A stretch of DNA of 64,000 nt from Rostratula benghalensis (taxonomy: Eukaryota; Chordata; Aves; Charadriiformes; Rostratulidae). The translations under genes were made by a program, and so were the position numbers. The DNA lies in assembly GCA_013399305.1 (NCBI GenBank), contig VXAI01000069.1:1047588-1111587 (forward strand), in the 5' to 3' direction. Positions within the stretch are counted from its first letter, which is position 1; every line of letters starts with the position of its first letter. Below, in pieces: positions 27,801-42,800 of this stretch. The notes beneath the pieces were generated by a model. The model saw only the letters and a list, made by a program, of their open reading frames with translations. It was not told the origin of the DNA and ran no database searches.

Positions 27801-30800
27801 TGTAGTTAGTACAGGAGCAGCACTCACGGGGATGACTGTAAAAGAAACAGTTTATCTTAATAGTAATTAATAAGATAACTGCCAACATTTTCCTAAAGGA
27901 CATAAAGATCTTTGTCACTAGAGGAAAAATGAAGGCATAATTAATCTGCAATTTATTCTGTGGTTTTACCCTTAATTCCTGTTTTTCATCTGAGATTGTA
28001 ACAGAGAATTATCTCCACCAATATAAATGAGAAGTAGGGTATCAAGGAATATCTGTTCAGCTCTTCTGACTACTTTTTAATCCTACTCAATACGAACATG
28101 CAGCACTTGTTTTCATTCCCTACAAAAATATTCAGAGTCAGATCATCATTAGTCAGATGTCATAAAACTCTTTCCAACCATTTAAAATCAGTTCACACAA
28201 ACCTCAAATGGACTAATATTGCAGAGAACAAAAATTTAGACATACAGCAGGTTAACATATTGAAGATGCCCAGGAAAGACCTCATAAATGGGCTACTGGA
28301 CTGTGTGAATTGGCACTATGATGACCATGTTTTTTTCTGGTTAAGAATTCATATTGAAACCCAAAAGAATCACAGTTTTTCTTTGTTTGAAGCATTATTT
28401 CCTCCTCATATGGGTGTTTGCATCCCTTGCCTAATAAGATTTTATAGATGCAGGTATTAAATAGTAGCTATTTCCAGGCTTCACTAACACGAGTTCAAAT
28501 ACATTGGTTTTCATCTTAATTTTGTTTTTCAGGTATAATTCACCACTACTGCTGATTACACAATGATGGTTCATGTCACCAGGTGTGCCAACAAATGGCA
28601 TAAATACCCCCCCCAGCAACCACTGAACTTTCCATGAGGAAAATACTCCTGTAATGCCTTTTCCATGGTATCATTAAGTTGAAGTGACAGAGGAAACATT
28701 ATGATTATTCGTAACTACACTTTTATACAGCCTGAATACACTAAAGAGCATTCATTTTTCTGGTAACACAGGAGCATGTTTGCTTCCTCCCTCAAAGTCC
28801 TGCTGACATTTTGCAGATGTGTCCTCAGATAGGGAGCCATTTACTGCTCAAATGCTGATATTGAATAAACTCTTTTTCTTTTTCCCAGTGCCCCCCTCCC
28901 CACCCCCGTAAGGAACAAGGAAGAGTTGTTATGATAATGAAAGAGACTGAAAACAGAGGAAAAACTACCATTTTGCCAAAACCACCAATATTTATCCATA
29001 GTGATTAACAATAAGAAGCAGTGCACAACTTCCTAGTTTTTTTTTCTTTTGAGCCTATAACTCATCATTTCTTCTGAAAAACTGTCCATTATTTATAGCT
29101 GCAGATTTCTCAGATTTTTTTTCTAGTTTTAAATCCCAATCTAAATAAAGCCAATTAAAGCATAGTTTCTTAGCTATGTAATTCTTTACTCCCCCACAGA
29201 GACAGAGCAGTAACGCTGCAGTTAAAACCGCTTTGCCCTTTCAACACCACAGGGTCCAAGAATTTGTGGCGGGGGAGCAGTGTCGACGCTAAATGGTTAA
29301 ACAAAAAAATTAATTTAACATAACATGAGTCACCCTGGCTCCCACCAGACTCCAAGGCAGACCAAGCACTCGTTTACGCGTTCAAACGGATTGCACAGAA
29401 TTTGATGTGCTCCTTCTGTTTGCTGTTTTAAAGCTTCCTTCAATTCCTTACCTATCTGAAGGTAACTGAGTTTTTGCTGCTTATCTAACAGTAAATCTTA
29501 AAAAAAACAAAACAAAACAAAACACACATAAGTAACTTCTTAAATAAAACACTATATAATTGCATTGGTCCTTCTTAAAAAACAAACTGTTTAATTAAAA
29601 ATACTCTTTTCCTGAAAGTACACGATTTTAAAAAGCCAATAAATGAATAAATGAAGCGTATAAAATATTCAAAACTTGCAAATTGTTTATGCTTATGCAA
29701 GAGTAATTTATGCTTTTAATACATCTCTGTTTAACAATGCTCTGTGGAAGGCAGCATGCTTTTCTACAGCTTCCTGGGTCTCACTGACCGTGTTCTCCCC
29801 CAGTCTCATCCCACATCCCCAGCAGCTCTCTGAGCCTTGATAGCAACTTTAGTGAGCATCCTTAAAAATAGAAAAAGAAGTTCATGACTTCTCCTATTTA
29901 GGTGTTTCAAATACCAGCTCTATCAAGCAGTCACCCCAGGACCCCGGAAGGATAAGGGGATGTTGTCAACAAAGGAGAAAAAGAGATAAGGTCTTCGATG
30001 CCCACCCCCCGGACCTGACAAAATCCAGGGCTTGATATTGGTCTCCAGGTCAAAAATAGACTGTCTGCATCTGAAAGCAGCACAGGACACTTCCACAGTT
30101 ATCTCATTCTTAGCTCTTTCGCAAACCACATTAAGCACCTCATATAACAGCGTCTGTATCTGCTGTAACTCGGCTGGGAACAACTCAATCCTGTTTGAGA
30201 AAAAGCATGTCTGTCAAGGGCAATGGGAATACCTAAGAAAAATAAATTCTACCTGGAAGGCCTTTCCCTTGTGGCTGTGCATTCTGGTTTCGACAGAAAG
30301 AAACGTCTTCTTTACAAACACCGCCACCGTCCCATTCACGATATGAATTCCTATTCATAATATGAATTAAAACCAGAACACATGGAGCTTCACCTGCCTG
30401 TGCTGATCAACACAGTAATATTACACGATGCTTCTAACAAAAAATTGAAGAGGCACACACAGCAGTACCGTACCATACCCTGCGTTATCTTCCTTTTTAT
30501 GGACCTGGGGAAGAAATATCATTAACTACTACATGTTATTCTGGGTAATTCAAAGAAACCAGTATCATCAAGTGAAATGAATACGCTACCTTTTCTGATT
30601 CATTATCCTTGCTTTTGAGCTCTTCCTCTTGCTGGTAAGAATTGAGGCATTCCCCACGTTCTCACTGAGCACTCGCAGAAGTTTGCAAGGTTCGACTGCA
30701 CGTGTAGTCCCAGCGGGTATAGCTTAAGTCTCCCTCAGCCAGGGAGCCGGGCTGATAAGCACTGGCCTATGGAAAGTTTATCTTTTCAAAGGGAACAGAG

Positions 30801-33800
30801 TGCTTGAAAGAGAACCGAAGGCCAGGACAGTCTATAAGTTAATGTTATGTGATAGTTAAGGCCAGGGCAGCTGATAAATTAATGCTGTGCTATAGTTTGT
30901 AGATTTAACAAACAAGGAACTGCATCGACAAGACCATCCGCCAGGTTCCACTAGAGGTTACCCTTCACTAATCAAATTCACAGGATCTTTTTCCAATAAG
31001 GAGATATTGGAACCACACGTTCTCCACTGCAGAGATTTGTAATTTCGTAACAAAATTAAGTGAACCAGTTGCCGAGACGTGATTTTAATTACTAAAAAAC
31101 TGATGTGCTTTTAACCGAGACTGCAGATTTCTTTGCAAAACAGCAGGACAAAGCTTTTTGCATGGCAAAGCTGTCTTGCATAAGAAACCTTTTTCTATTT
31201 TTTTAAAGAAAATATTTTCTTTAAATGAAAGTATATTCTACATTCTATAAAACTGAGTACTGATAGGTCTTTTTCAAGATTATACAATAACATGAATTTC
31301 CATAATGATTTTTAAATTCAGGGTGAGAAAGCAGGTTTTAAAAACACCTCCCAAAGTTCTAATGGTTTTGGAATTCTGCCATGTGACTATATCACAGCGT
31401 TGCAAAAAGACATTTTCACAGTAAGTATTGAAGGATGATTCTTTAAATTGTGCAAGAAAAAGTCTTCCATTTGCATTTTACTCAGAATTCTTAGTAAAAG
31501 AAAATTCTACCAATAACCTTGACAGAAAGCTTAGGAAAATAATTAATATTTGACTTTCAAAACCTCTAGGTATAGAGGGATTTTAAGGTATTGAACAGCT
31601 GCAGAGAGAACAAAAATTTCATTAAATCAAGGGGGACAATCAGCTGTACAGAGCAACTGAAAGGGCAGGTATTATTTGGTAGTTCTTAACTAGTCATATT
31701 TGGCAAATTATCAGCATATAGAAAAGGACAAAAGACCCTACCAAACCAGAGAAAATCAACATTATTCCATGAAATTTGTTTCTGAATGTGCCTTCCCTCT
31801 TATCTAAGAGATTTGTATTCACAAATTTAAATAAATGAGTTATTTCCGACCCTCATTAAAAAAAACCCAAACCAAACTAAACTAAACCAAACCAAACAAA
31901 CCACCATGGAATGTAAAAAAAAAATTGTCAAGGTTTTTCCTATATGTGCTCTGAAAAAATAATTTAAAATAGCACCACAGAGATTCAGACATGCCTAAAT
32001 AGTTTTCACATTATCTATGTTCAGTTTAGAAGTGATAAAGAATTTGACCTGCCAGTCTCCAGCCTGGGACTCTAACCCCAAAGGGACTTCCTTTACCAGA
32101 AAAATAAACTGCCTTTTGAAAGGGTTTTTTTCAATGACACACAATCATCTTGATGGGATACCGATGAAAGCATGTATTTTCCTTCTGCCCTACATACATA
32201 TACAACAATGTGAAACAATTCAAAATAAGAATAAGCCAGTATCTCTCAGAAACTAATAGCTTCTTGAACTAATTATTTACATTTCTGTGCTCAGCCTATC
32301 CAGAGAATAAGCACCAAAATGGGACATTTTTTCAATCCCCTTTGAGAGCAGACCTACACTGATATGGCAAGCAAGAATGAGACATAATATGAACAAATGT
32401 GAGACTATTTTGTTTAATGTATATAAATAAAAAAACATTTATTTACAATAAGATTTTCTGATGCGCCACAGTACGTTACTGGTGACTGATGGATAAACAC
32501 GAGTGATTATCCCTTTTGCTTTGCTTTTTACTCCTACAAGTGAAAAGCTACATGAAAGTATTTTAACCATATTATGCATAAAGAATTAATTCTAGACAGA
32601 CAGCTTTCAAACTTTCAGAAATTTTTTTTTCTCTTAAAATTACAGAAGGACTGTAAGCTCACAAAAAGTATAAGAGGAGTATAATAATTTAAAAATACTG
32701 TATTTTGATCGACCGACTTTCCTACTGGCAGTACCACTTTAAACTATCATGGAATTTTACAAGCTATCCCAATATATCAAAATCAAACTCGGAATATCTT
32801 AACAAATTTCTCAAGTTTCTGTATCTCATAGTATATCACAGAGTTGATATTTATGGGCTAAATGCAATCCTGACCTTTTGCGCTTACGGCTCCGAGACCT
32901 GCAGTCTGTGTGCTGAGCCAACACAAAATCTACGCTTACAGCAGCGCTCTGCCTGCCAAAAAATCCTTCGAGGCAGGATTTCAACTTGTTTCATACAATT
33001 GCTTTAAAATACAGGAAGGGGGTTCCCTGCTCCTCCCCAGGAAGGTAATGTCTTTTACAGTCTCCTTCGTCAACAAAGTCGATTTTTTTTGGAGTAGAGG
33101 CACAACTGTGCTACAAAGCCACTGTTAACAGATCATTTTCAGGCCTTTGATAAATGTTATATTTCCAGAACATAACATTTTCTCCTACTATCAACTCTGA
33201 AAATCTTTGGCTTATCTTAGACACATTCCAAATTTCCATTCCCACTGTTTTAAACAAAGACAGTGGGGTGGATTTCAGAGCAAAAACCTTTCCAGGTGTC
33301 CAATCTGCTCAGATTCTCTATAGCATTTCTTGCAAACGGGAAAAAGCAGTGGATATTTCTCCTTTGTGCTTTATACACAAGATACGTACCATACATACAG
33401 ATCTACAAGATATTTCTTATTTATGCTTTATACACAAGGCTTAGCTGTTGACGAAGAAGCAGCCAATTCTTACACACACACAGAGAAAAAAAAAAAAATT
33501 AAACCAAAGAAAATTTGGTAGAGGAGAAACTGGAGACCTGGCCCATCAGGACGTGCCAGGGCATCAGGAAGGGTAGGAAGATTTTGTGTGTGAGAAAACC
33601 TGAAGGAACGTTGGTGAGGAATAGGGGAGGAAAGGGAGAAGGGCTGTGGGAAAAGGGCATGAAAAATCCATGCTTTCAGGACTCTCTCCCCTCCTCTGTC
33701 CCCTCTCCCAGCCTTTATTTTACTGTAGAGCCCATTTTCCACATACTCTTTGCAAAAGACGCAGAGAAAGAGATGAGGAGGCTGTGCAAAACCAGGCATC

Positions 33801-36800
33801 ACAGCCCTTCCCCTGGACTCAGAGGATTATTTAATGAAAAACGTAATTAGCTCTTTGCTACTCTCCTGTTCCCAAAAGCCACTGTCATTAATTTTGTTTC
33901 ACAGGACAAGCTGTAGAAATCAGAACGGCAAAGCCCATGAATCACCAGCAATACCACAGTGAGCACGGACAGCTTGAGTCAATAATCGAGCCCGGACTGG
34001 GTGACTATGAACAACAAACACTCCTTACAAGCAGCCAAACTGAAGATCATCAGGAAACTGTAAAATGAGACATGAGCATCACATAAACCTCCCCTCTCTT
34101 CCCTCCTCTCCTAGAAGGGAATGTTTTGACACTAAACTTGCAACTCCCCAGAGACAGGCTAAAGGAAAAATAAAAACAGCTACCAGCCAAGCAACGCCAT
34201 CAATGACAAAAACCAGAGGAGGAAGTCACTGGGTAAAACAGCAACACAACCAAACATGGCACAACCATCAAAGCAACAGTTATGCTGGAAACTGCTCTTC
34301 TTTCCAGTGTTTCTTGGCTCCTCTTCCAACCCTCCTTGCCTGAACACATACAGACAGGGAAGAAAGTGCTGTGCCAGATGAGATCAACCAGCCCAGGGAT
34401 CTGTGTCCTGCCAATGGCAACCTACGAGCAGCTGCTCCATGGATGATGAGACAATCACAAGCTATCAAACCCACTTCAGAATAATGTTGTCCTCCCTTCC
34501 AAAAGCTAGTTAATACCACGTATTTATATCTCTTCTGTTATTCTCCTCTCCATCCCATGTTTTGGGGCTTAACCAAAGGGTAAGATAGCCTAAAGAAGTG
34601 CCACCAAAACCCACTCTACAGGGTCACTGCCAGTAGATTGAAACCTCCTACCCCAGCCCTACTCTCCCTAGAAGGCTTCTCGGACGTGGGCTCAAGTGAG
34701 CAACCTCACACAGCTGGATGTCAGGATGCACAGGGAGCCTTCGTTCCCCATGTACTCCTCAAATCCTGCCTCTGCACAGCAAGACTGCACCTGTCCCAAG
34801 GCAGTACCCCTGGCGCCTTCCATTAATGCTGAGAAAATCCTGAGCTAAGTGCCTACTTAAATTTGATGGGTTTGCCATTCAAATGACGGCCTGTCAGCCT
34901 AATAAAAGCACGAGTTAGTAAACAACATTATTGCACGAACACTGGCAGAATTATGAGCAACTGCAAGCTGCAATTAATTTGACCTTAGCCACCGTGCCCA
35001 CACAACCAGTGATGCTGCTGCTGCGGATTTATTTCAGATCCACGCAATCAACAACAAATAAACATTCCCATGAGTTCTCCAAGGAAGAGGAATCAAAATT
35101 ACCCAGTTGCTGCTGGAGAAATTTACAATTGAACAGATGTAAACTACTCCATAGCCCTGAGGAAAATGGAATTCATTCACCAAAGTGTAGCTTGAGCTAA
35201 ACTAATCCGAGTTGCATATCTAGTTCTCGCAGAGCTTTGAATAGCAATCAATCTTCCTGCGTTCACCAACAAGTGATTTGTTAATCTGCAGTTTTCATAA
35301 CGTAATAAAGAACATTTGGATTAAACAGCTATCGTCCTAACAGCCTGATGAGCTTCTTAAAGTCTCTTGGTTATACTGGGTATGGCAGAGTGTACAGTGG
35401 GGCAGTGAAACGAAGCGGGCAGCATGGATTACATCACGTTCTGCCATCTGGAAAACATTACAAGATAAACACTAATACTGTGAAGCCTCCTGAATCCGTT
35501 CTTCATTTATAACGTAACCGTTTGAGCTCCAGAAAGAGCATCTGAAGAGTGATCTGAAAAATATGGTACTGAAATCCTAGAGGAGGATATTGTTTTAAAT
35601 AAAAACCATATCTAACTACAAATCTGAACTTCAGCTTATATATCCTGAACCAATTATATACTGATGCAAATCTCTACGGATCAATTGTCTTGCTAATGCC
35701 ATTCTTGTGGTGGATTGGGTAGCTCAGAGATACCATACTGGGATACAGCTCTGCAGGACCAGCAAAGTGATCTGAAGATTCCCCAGTGACTGCTTAGCAA
35801 CTTCTCTTAGGTATGCAGCGAGACTCAAAAGTGTGAGGGCATTTGACAGCCACAGAGAAATTTAAGGTCACTGCCCCAAACAGCTCAGTGAGTGGGTGGG
35901 ACTGGCTGGCAGGGGACAGAGCCACTGCAGCCACAGGGGCTATAAGATTATTCCTCCTTTACACGTTATTCCTCCCTGATATGTTATTCCTCTGCTGGTA
36001 GGTGCAGAAAAAGCTGCTCATGGTCAGCGGATGAAGAGAACTAATGCTGCCTGAAGAATGCACCGAGAGCAACTCAGCACCCAAACACTGTGTTTTGTAT
36101 AGTCACAGTTGCCTTTAGTATTCACCCACTTTTCCCACCAGGAATGCCCAGCATCCCATGTTATTTCTGGCCCGTGATGCACACACTGCAGGGCTCGCTC
36201 GCGCTGCAAGAGAAGCTGGGCACGCTCCCTGCCAGCAAGGGACTAGCACCACTTCTGACGTCGAAGCAGAGTTTATACAACAGCACTTGCTGCCATTTCT
36301 GTGAAAGTTCCTCCAGGGCTGAAAGCCAACAGGGGTCAGAAACACGCAGCAGTTTAGTTTCACAAGGGATCCCCTTTACAGATAGCCCTGGGCTGACACA
36401 TCCCATCCTGCTCCTTGAGATATTTTTTGCCAGGAAGACAAAGCCAAGCCCTTGACAGGGCAACCTGTGGGGAGCTCAGCAAAGGAAACTTCTAGGTTGG
36501 CTTTCCCAGGCAGCCATTCCCCATTTTACTTCCAATAGTTCCGTATCCCTGAGGAGACGTGCAATATCCCACGTGCAACATGGGTTATTATCCACAGCTC
36601 AAGAAAACATGGTTCTGTGTGTGTATATATACATAAATACACAGACACGTGCTCTCTCTATACAAAGCCGTGCTCATACAACATACTCAACTCTTCTGTG
36701 ATCCCCAACCCTCCAAACCAGCAGGCCAGGCTAACCTCATCACAAATTTGTTACAAATCTGGTAAAACCTACAGGAGGAATGCCTTATAGAAGCTGCTGT

Positions 36801-39800
36801 AAAGGTTAGGTCGTGCCACGGGCCATGCCATAATCTAAAATCTCAGCTGACAGAAAAGCCAAAGCACTGGGGAAAAGGGATCAGAACAGTTCAAGTCTGT
36901 TTGTTTTTACAATCACACCCTGAAAATATAAAAATAGTTTCCATCATATCAATGCTTTGACCCCGACTGACCCAGAAATGTGGTAAGAAACCCAAAAGGG
37001 ATGGTTTGGGCAATATAGCTTATCATATAAGTCATGAGCCTAACAGGGTTTTTCCACAGTTCCCTAGTTGAAGGAGCACAGGTCTTTTTGGAGGACACAA
37101 CAGCTGTGTGGGAGACCACAACAGAGTATTTATATGTTGGGAAAGGTTAGCAATATTAATAACTAAAATTGTGAATGATCTCTAAAATAGGAGTCCCTTA
37201 AATAAAGTGTGTATAAGTGCACAAACACACACGTACCAACAAACCCCCGTGCACATAAAAAGGTGGGTGTATTACATACACCTTTATCACTCACGTTGAG
37301 ATGTATGTTTTCTATTCCACCCACATGATATGCTCCACGAGCAAGTTATTTCCTCTGGTTTCATAACCAGATCACATGACAAGAATCTTTGCATTACTTT
37401 TGTAGGTTTCACTGAGCACCAGTTTATGACCTGGCTCTTCAGTTTTATTACCCACTTAAATACATTTCATGTACCGTTTTTGGAAATTAAAACGAGGATG
37501 CTTCAAAGTCTTCAAATGAAGTCTGCTATTAAAACTATTTAAAGCCACAATATGAGAAAGACATAAGATTTTTTTATAGTCTAGTTTTAAAACCGTATGT
37601 TTAGCTCACCTAATAAATCTTTTCATGTAAACTCTGCAGCATTCAAAAAAATGTATAAATGCTCAAGCTGATAGAAACCAGATACAGTTTCTAGTTCTCC
37701 AGTTATTTAATCTAATCTATTGAAAAGGACGTAAGGGAATTTAAAGCATCTGCTTTAAAATGAGACAAAGTTGTTAAGATATTTTTAAACAGGCATAGCA
37801 ATTACAAAATAGTTCCTTTAGCCACCCTGAGAAAAGTGCTTTTAAGATTATCTAGAAGTACAATTAGCAATTCTACCAGATTTGCATCATACCCATAAAA
37901 TTCTCCTTTCCCTTTCAGGACCCTTCAATCAATTTTAAAGGTAACTGCAGTGCTGATCTCCAGCTTCCATTGAACAGATGAGCGCTAGTAAATCAAAAGC
38001 TGTCCAAATCTCCTACTGTGGATTAAGATATACATAGTGGCTGCTTGCCCATAACTGGAAATCCTTCTGATAGGTTAATGCTGTCAGGTGCTTCATCTCC
38101 AACAGCCAAAACATATTACAGATTACAGTCTCCAGCTGGAGAAAAGAACACCTATTAATATAATTTCCCTTATAAAAACCCCCATTGTCTAGGTGAACAT
38201 CAAGTCCCTATTTAAGTCTTAAAATGCAGCTTTTCATTTCTGAAAGAGTTAGGGGTCTGTTTAATTCATTAGAAGACGCAAAATGCTCACATAGGTCTCT
38301 CTGCTGACAAATTCTCAATCTGAAGCCAAAACCAGGTGACAGGACAGGACAGTGTGAAGAGAGGGGCAGTGGCCAGCCAAGGCGGGAGGATTTACAGAAG
38401 AGATGGTTTGCCAAGGGTTTTCTGGAGAGAGCAGGGAGGGGGTGGAAGCCTGGAACAAATTAATGGGCAAACCATTCCAAGCACCAAGGCTGGCATGGGA
38501 AGACGTGTCCAAAAGGCTGTGGCTCCAGGTTTGTGTTACTTAACATCACTGTCTAGCTATCTAACCACACGGCCACTAAACACCACGAATAGCAACGTGT
38601 TTCTCACCAGCAATACAAACACGTTGTCATCCAGCACCAGGGCCTGTGAAATCTCCGGTATTTCTGGTAAGCTGGAGAGGGAGGTCTGGGGAAGCACACC
38701 CCTCAGATCAACAGCACGTGGGACCTGTCTGGGGAGATGTAACCACGCTTACTGCCATCCCCCCCAGGTACCAGCCACCCCAAAGACAGTTTGCAGCACG
38801 TGGTGTGCTCATTTAGCTGTCAAAGGTAGAACTAGATATGGACTCCCATAAGGACGCCCCAGGAGCTCGTGGACGCTGAAGGTGATGCCTTTCAAAACTT
38901 ACCACCTCCCCCAGGTTCAGGTACCTGGCAAAATACAAATGCCAGCCATGGGGAAACTGCTGGGAAGACTCTCCCAAGGTCTCCAACACCACAGCTGCTC
39001 TCACCGACAGGCGCACAAGAACCAGGGGAACACTGAGAAGGAAAGGACGCGTATGCCCTGTGCGGGTGGGATGAACAGCCAGTCCTGAAAGAGGGTGCAA
39101 AGAAACAGCGTGTTCTCTCAGGAGTCTCCTTGGGAAGAAGTCCCACAGCCTGTGCTTCAAACAGCTGGCAGTCCAAGAAACGTAGGGGCGGATGTCACAG
39201 GGGACAGAGACAGACAGACGCCCTTTTCCCTTCGCACCTCCGGGGGCGACGCCAGGCTCTCGGTGTAGTGTCACGGGACGGTGTGTTACAGGCACCGCGC
39301 TGGGAGGTGATGGTTTGAGGGAGGAAAGCACACCCTCTGCAGGCTGAAACCAAGAGGCTGGGAAACATCATTTCTCCAGGCAAGCAACGAGGACTCTATT
39401 TAATTTCAAAGGTGCCCGAACAGGGATTTGTCCACAGATTCACGGAAATGCAGGAAGAAGAATTCAGAATAATCAACTCAGCAGAAGGAGAGGCACAAAT
39501 CTATGGTTTGTCAGCAGTTCCACTGCACCTCCTGTGCTGGGGCCGCAGCAGCCCTTCCACCCAAACAAAAGAAACGGCACATAAACAAAATAAAATAGGA
39601 ATGATCTTGCACAGAACAAAATATTTGAAGAAATGAAAGTGTAACAAAACATTTTCATTTATTATGTCATTTTGTATTATTGAAGACAAACAAAAATTTT
39701 TTGTTTGAATTCTTTCTTCTTTTTGTTTGGGTTTTTTTTTTTTTTAAGTGGACTTGTCATTATATTTTCCAGAAGAAGACACGGAAAAGAGATACAAAGC

Positions 39801-42800
39801 CATCATTCACTTGCTGATTTTTTAACAGATCAAAATAATTTTTAAATGCTTACCACGAGGCTTCCATCACTGTAAATAACAACAGAACAACAAATTAAAC
39901 ATAAAGCTAATTAAACAAACATCAAGTAGCCAAAGTGTGTCCACAGAAAAGATGAATATAATTATAGCTCAGCAATTGGAGAAGAGAATATTTTGAATAA
40001 GTAGGTAATTAAGTTAAGAGAGGCCTAAAGAAAGATTTCACACTCACATTCATATGCTGAAGCAGTTTAAAAATAGAGAGCAAGAACTGCCTGACTTCAC
40101 CTTTTAATTTTAGCTGGGTGATGAGCTGGTCCCAAAGACAGAAAGGCACAGCAGGATTTTTTCTCAGCAAAGTGCCCTTCGTATTTTTATGCGAAGGAAA
40201 TGCAGCATGTTCTATTAATATCCTGCTGTAGCCCTAGATAAGTCTAGGCACCCTTTCAATCAGGAAAAAGTTCTGGTTTGTTTCTTCAAATCACTTGTAC
40301 TCTCCAAGACATATACACAAGCTGGAGAACATCCTGACTGCCCCAGCCACTTCCCAGGTAAATGACATCCGCAGAGGAGAAGACACTTAGTTTTCCCATC
40401 ACTCAGTCCCCTCTTGCAATTACTGAAGCTGTAAGTACCCCACTTTTTCCTCTCCTGAGGAAGGAAAAGCAAGCAACTAAGTTGGCACCTTGAGATAAGT
40501 TTAACTTCCTTCTCATTTTAGTTAATAACTATCAAAGAAGAAAACATCAATACCAGCCAAACCAGGACTATATTACAGAAAGAAGAGGGAGGGGGAGAGA
40601 AAAGTTGTTTAACTTAATGCTCCCATAATGCTTAGGCTCTCCCAGTGAAGCTGGGGAGAAGTACATAGGCTTTTCCCAAGTAAAGACAGATCAATTCTTC
40701 TTCTGAGTATGGCTCCCTCACACCACTTCACCTTCCTGACATATCTCTGATTAACCTACCCCAAACACAAGCTTCCCCTCAGCAGGTCCTGGACCACCCA
40801 ATGCTCTTTTAATTTGGCAAATTCTACTCTAGGTCAATAGCATCACACGGAGAACTTTCCCATTCTTCAGGGAATGGTGGAAGTGGAGGATAACCAGTAT
40901 ACAAATTATTTTCCCAACATGTTCCTTCCTTCACATCCAAGTGAAGGTCAGAATCTCCCCAAATTTCTCACCTGTTTCAAAAGTACTTTTTTAACTGAGG
41001 GAGGAGTTTACCCTGTGGTGAAAACAAACTTCCTAAACTCTCCCTTCATCTTCCCCAGCTCCATTCCCTTGACTGTATTTTTGAGAAAAAAAAAATCAGC
41101 AGGTAGGTACTAGACTCATCCATCCCTCCTTATGTTTAGCCTTTAATTTTGGATTCACCTTAGGTTCCACCTGTGTGAATACTAGTCACTGATTGACTCC
41201 AGCTACTTCTGTGAACAAGCATTTGCAAACTTCATTTGCCAGGGAGGTGAAGCAGGACTTAGTAGAAATTTACAGTAACACCTTGCTGGTCAGCAATTAC
41301 TAGGTGAGGATGCCCTGCCATTCTTATCAACAGCTCATTATCTTAGTGGCCTGTTTGCCCCAAAGCACAAGAGGTCCATCCTATCCTCTTAGTGACCTGC
41401 TTCCCATCCATTCAGTTCCTGAGAAATAAAGCACAGCACAACAATTCTGAATCCAGGAAGATGTGTGTAGTTTGCTTACTCCCACATACCTGCTATATTT
41501 TTTTTTTAATCTTAACACCATTTTGCATTTTACTTAGTGTACGGTTTCCACAATCCTACCCCAACCTCAATTCATATAAGAAGTTCCATATTGTTCTGAA
41601 AAACCTTTTCTCCATTACAACATCCAGAGGAAAGGTGTTGTCCTGCCTTACAGCTGAATCATGCTTTGTGTTTCACTTGTACATATGTAATTAGCTCTTT
41701 TACCACTCTGAGCATTTCTAGTTTAAGTGGCAGATACCAAAATTGGTCCAGGCATCTACAGCACTCTATTCCCACCAAAGGAATGATATCTTCTGCTTGA
41801 CTTCTTGCTTCAAATGAAGTTAAAGCACTTGAAACTAAGGATTGAAAAGAGAACGATCCCCCTATTTTAATCAGAGATGCCTCCTTGCAAGAAGGTTGTC
41901 AGCTGATTTTTTACCTTCTCCTGCTTAAGTTCAAGACAAAGTCTGTAGGGAGAGATCATCACTCTCTGTATCGCTATTTACAGTTACTTCCTCTACCCTT
42001 ATCCTCACAAGGTCCTAGTCAACAAACCTTCTGATCCTTCAAATGAAAAATTTTAACATGAAAGAATTTTTGTTTGAAGGAGCTTTTAATATAAGTGAAA
42101 ATTCTGCATTTCTTGCTCTAAAACAAAAATTACTTGAAAATTGAACTAAAAGACCGCCACCAATTCTTCCTTTCCTTGTCATAAATAGTTCAGATAATGC
42201 TTCTCCATCACCCTCCTGTGTAAAGAAATCATTCAGGGGTTATAGGTATGAGAGACTGGTTTTACGTAGCAGAGGATGAACAGATTCAATTTTTCTTTCC
42301 CTCTTCTAGAAAGGAAAATAGATCCCTTTGGAAGAGTTCACCACACAGACACTCCCTGTCCTTCTACACAGTCCCCTTGTCCCTCCAGCAAGGTAACACA
42401 ACAGATTCCACCACATGGCAAGAACATCTTTGGAAAAGCAGTTCAGATTTCAGAGGGAAACGTACAAAATATTCATTAATTGCTCAAACAAGCAGCCAAG
42501 TCTGAGTTTGCTTCCAGAGCCCATCCAGCAGGATCCAAATCCAGGGGAATGATGGATCTCCTGTCACTTTATTAGGCTGCCTGGTGGGGGCATTCCCCAG
42601 GACTTATCAACGATGCACTAGAGTCACTAGAGCTCTGGTTTTAGTGCATGTGCATAGAGCAAGGAGCCTGATGGGGATGTGGTCATGAAGCCAGGCTTCC
42701 AGCTGCTGCAGCAACATCAGTACCATCAAACCCTGGCACCCAACAGAAACGCCTCTTGCCCTCTCCGCTGCCTCCCATGCAGTTCTGTTCTTAGAGCACT

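Larger units (their letters stand above)
20133..30014 (-). other. Largest intron (exon 9 to exon 10)
   Basis: 9.9 kb of AT-rich sequence. It contains a short GC-rich block at 21.86-22.12 kb, G/T-rich low complexity at 25.34-25.42 kb, T-rich runs near 27.40-27.44 kb, and an exon-like minus ORF at 26.78-27.01 kb that is not needed for phase. Confidence 0.45.
30191..37609 (-). other. Intron (exon 8 to exon 9)
   Basis: 7.4 kb. It holds a diverged tandem duplication at 30.82-30.90 kb, an A/C-rich tract at 31.86 kb, three imperfect TTATTCCTCC copies at about 35946-35993, and otherwise unremarkable AT-rich sequence. Confidence 0.45.

Noticed and set aside
28098..28460. 120-codon plus-strand ORF
   Set aside because: AT-rich intronic sequence with no paired splice sites, no recognisable motif and a composition expected by chance.
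30640..30800. GGTTCGACT motif resembling a tRNA B box
   Set aside because: No matching A box or cloverleaf could be formed at the right distance.
38336..38851. 171-codon plus-strand ORF
   Set aside because: It lies in a GC-richer block where the minus strand is also open. Composition is mixed with Gly/Arg-rich parts, and no splice or start context supports it.
38813..39331. 172-codon minus-strand ORF taken as a single gene
   Set aside because: Only its central part (38925-39032) is bounded by splice sites; the rest is intron read-through around exon 7.
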